This document shows, in pieces, positions 4,247 to 5,460 of a DNA stretch of 5,460 nt. How positions within the stretch are numbered: position 1 is the stretch's first letter; each line of letters opens with the position of its first letter. The notes under the pieces are model-generated. The model ran no database searches. It had not been told where the DNA came from and was given only the letters and a program-made list of their open reading frames with translations. A program made the translations under genes and the position numbers. Location of the stretch: assembly GCA_050013795.1 (NCBI GenBank), contig JBEKEO010000213.1:1-5460 (forward strand), read 5' to 3'. The stretch comes from CAWHOW01 sp050013795 (GTDB lineage Bacteria > Bacteroidota > Bacteroidia > Bacteroidales > CG2-30-32-10).

Positions 4247-5460
4247 TTAAGACATTTCGGCTAATTCTTCCCTGTTTGCATTTGAATATGTTCTTTCCTT
4301 TCTGAAAGGCATAACATACTTGGTAACATCAAAATCAACAGGTATATCTGTCGGGTTATTTTGAACCCCTAACAGCTTTTTATCGCGATACCTGCTCTGG
4401 TAACCTTTGTTTAGTGAAAGATAAAAAAGAGAAGGAACAATACCCAAACGCATATTTGGAATAGCACGGCTAAATATGGAACTATTGCCGTACAATTTCT
4501 TTTGCAGGTCATTTGAACATTCTAAAAGTTTTTCAGAACTGTAGTTTTTAGGAGTAATAACTACTTTGGTAGCATCAAATTTTCTCCAGTCGTCAGTGAG
4601 TATCCTATTTTCGTTTTTCATTTTCTCGAAAATTGGAGTTCCCGGGTAAGGAGTAGCTATGCATGATTGAAAGAAAGCCGATTTCGACCTATGCAGAAAT
4701 TCATAAGCTGTTTCAAAAACTTCTTCGGTATCGCTATCAAGCCCGAAAACAAGTGATGCCATAGTAAGTATGCCGTTATGGCGAAGTCGTTTAACGGCTT
4801 TTATATTTTCATCGATCGTCTTTAATGATTTATGATAATGGTTCATCCCGCTTCTTGTCATCGATTCAAAACCAATAAGCAATGCCGCACATCCCGATTT
4901 GTGAGCAAGCTTCATAAGTTCATCATCCTTGGAAATATTGATGGAAGCCTGCCCCACCCATGTTTTATTTAAAGGAGCAAGGTTGAGAAATAATTCCTTT
5001 GCAAACTTTTTATCATAAGCAATGTTATCATCAAGGAAAAACAGGTACTTCTGAGGACAAGATTCTGCTTCTGCAATAATATTATTTATTGATTTATGCC
5101 GTTGCTTTGTTCCGAAAAAACGCGATACAGTACAAAAATCGCAATTATACGGGCATCCGCGGGTAGTTTCGATTGGGGCTACAGAAAATAATCCCGATTT
5201 ACATTTGATAAGATCCCTTCGTTGAAAAGATTCATGTTGCATATCAGGAAGCGCACTAAGTTTGTAAAACTCCTTCAGCTTATTTTTTTTAATATCATTT
5301 AAAACTGTTGCCCACAAACCGCCTTCTGCCTCGCCTATTACCACAGCATTACCGAATTTTATAGCCTCATCAGGAAGGCATGTAGCATGAATACCCCCGA
5401 AAACCACTGTTACATTCCGCTTCCTGAACTCGTTGGCAATAGCATAACCCCGCATGCAGG
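4247..5460 (-). CDS. B12-binding-domain-type radical SAM enzyme (N-terminus beyond right edge)
   Basis: The minus-strand frame is open from the right edge to a TAA at 4249-4247, giving about 403 residues. The in-frame ATG at 5455 falls inside the cobalamin-binding fold (RGYAIANEFRKRNVTVVFGGIHATCLPDEA), so the true start is almost certainly outside the window. Numbering from that ATG: the end of the B12-binding Rossmann domain with GGIHAT (20-25) and VIGEAEG (39-45); the radical SAM core with ETTRGCPYNCDFC (96-108), whose C101, C105 and C108 bind the [4Fe-4S] cluster; FFLDDNI (139-145); WVGQASINI (166-174); LLIGFESM (192-199); and a C-terminal part with ATPYPGTPIFEKM (267-279) and DDWRKFDATKVVITPK (288-303), resembling the DUF4070-type tail. 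Relatives are class-B-like radical SAM methyltransferases, including hopanoid methylase HpnP. Substrate unknown; the CFA-like gene downstream hints at lipid chemistry. Confidence 0.92.
   Translation of the reverse strand, partial: CMRGYAIANEFRKRNVTVVFGGIHATCLPDEAIKFGNAVVIGEAEGGLWATVLNDIKKNKLKEFYKLSALPDMQHESFQRRDLIKCKSGLFSVAPIETTRGCPYNCDFCTVSRFFGTKQRHKSINNIIAEAESCPQKYLFFLDDNIAYDKKFAKELFLNLAPLNKTWVGQASINISKDDELMKLAHKSGCAALLIGFESMTRSGMNHYHKSLKTIDENIKAVKRLRHNGILTMASLVFGLDSDTEEVFETAYEFLHRSKSAFFQSCIATPYPGTPIFEKMKNENRILTDDWRKFDATKVVITPKNYSSEKLLECSNDLQKKLYGNSSIFSRAIPNMRLGIVPSLFYLSLNKGYQSRYRDKKLLGVQNNPTDIPVDFDVTKYVMPFRKERTYSNANREELAEMS

Overview
The window is AT-rich DNA from what looks like a member of the Bacteroidota. 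Several things suggest this: start codons without Shine-Dalgarno sequences, intergenic motifs resembling the Bacteroidota -7 box (TAnnTTTG), and the protein flavour of RibD, PrmC and the YigZ-like protein. The lineage call is an inference from sequence style, not a database result.

Layout, left to right. (1) Positions 1-332 hold the N-terminal half of a YigZ/IMPACT-family protein on the minus strand, cut by the left edge. (2) Positions 333-462 are a gap occupied by a striking array of CTTTG/CAAAG words, all spaced in multiples of exactly 10 bp and arranged as a large imperfect inverted repeat. (3) ribD (463-1512, minus) encodes the bifunctional deaminase/reductase of riboflavin synthesis. (4) A 52-bp divergent promoter region separates it from (5) prmC (1565-2416, plus), the release-factor glutamine methyltransferase. 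(6) A small, very basic, probably lipoprotein-like protein (2426-2671, minus) converges on prmC with a 9-bp gap. Its last codons lie in a degenerate tandem duplication. (7) Positions 2672-3061 are extremely AT-rich with no gene, but contain a TATTTG/CAAATA dyad. (8) A compact cyclopropane-fatty-acid-synthase-family methyltransferase lies at 3062-3985 (minus). (9) A 261-bp gap contains six degenerate 21-bp repeats. (10) A cobalamin-binding-type radical SAM enzyme (4247 to the right edge, minus) has its N-terminus outside the window.

The left half is housekeeping: riboflavin synthesis, translation termination and a conserved YigZ-like protein. The right half pairs two enzymes of methyl or C1 chemistry, a B12-type radical SAM protein upstream of a CFA-synthase-like methyltransferase on the same strand. 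Together they could modify lipid chains, but the 261-bp gap argues against tight co-translation, and the substrate cannot be read from the sequence. No RNA gene, CRISPR array or insertion sequence was seen. The most unusual content is the set of intergenic repeats, not a clearly new multi-gene system.
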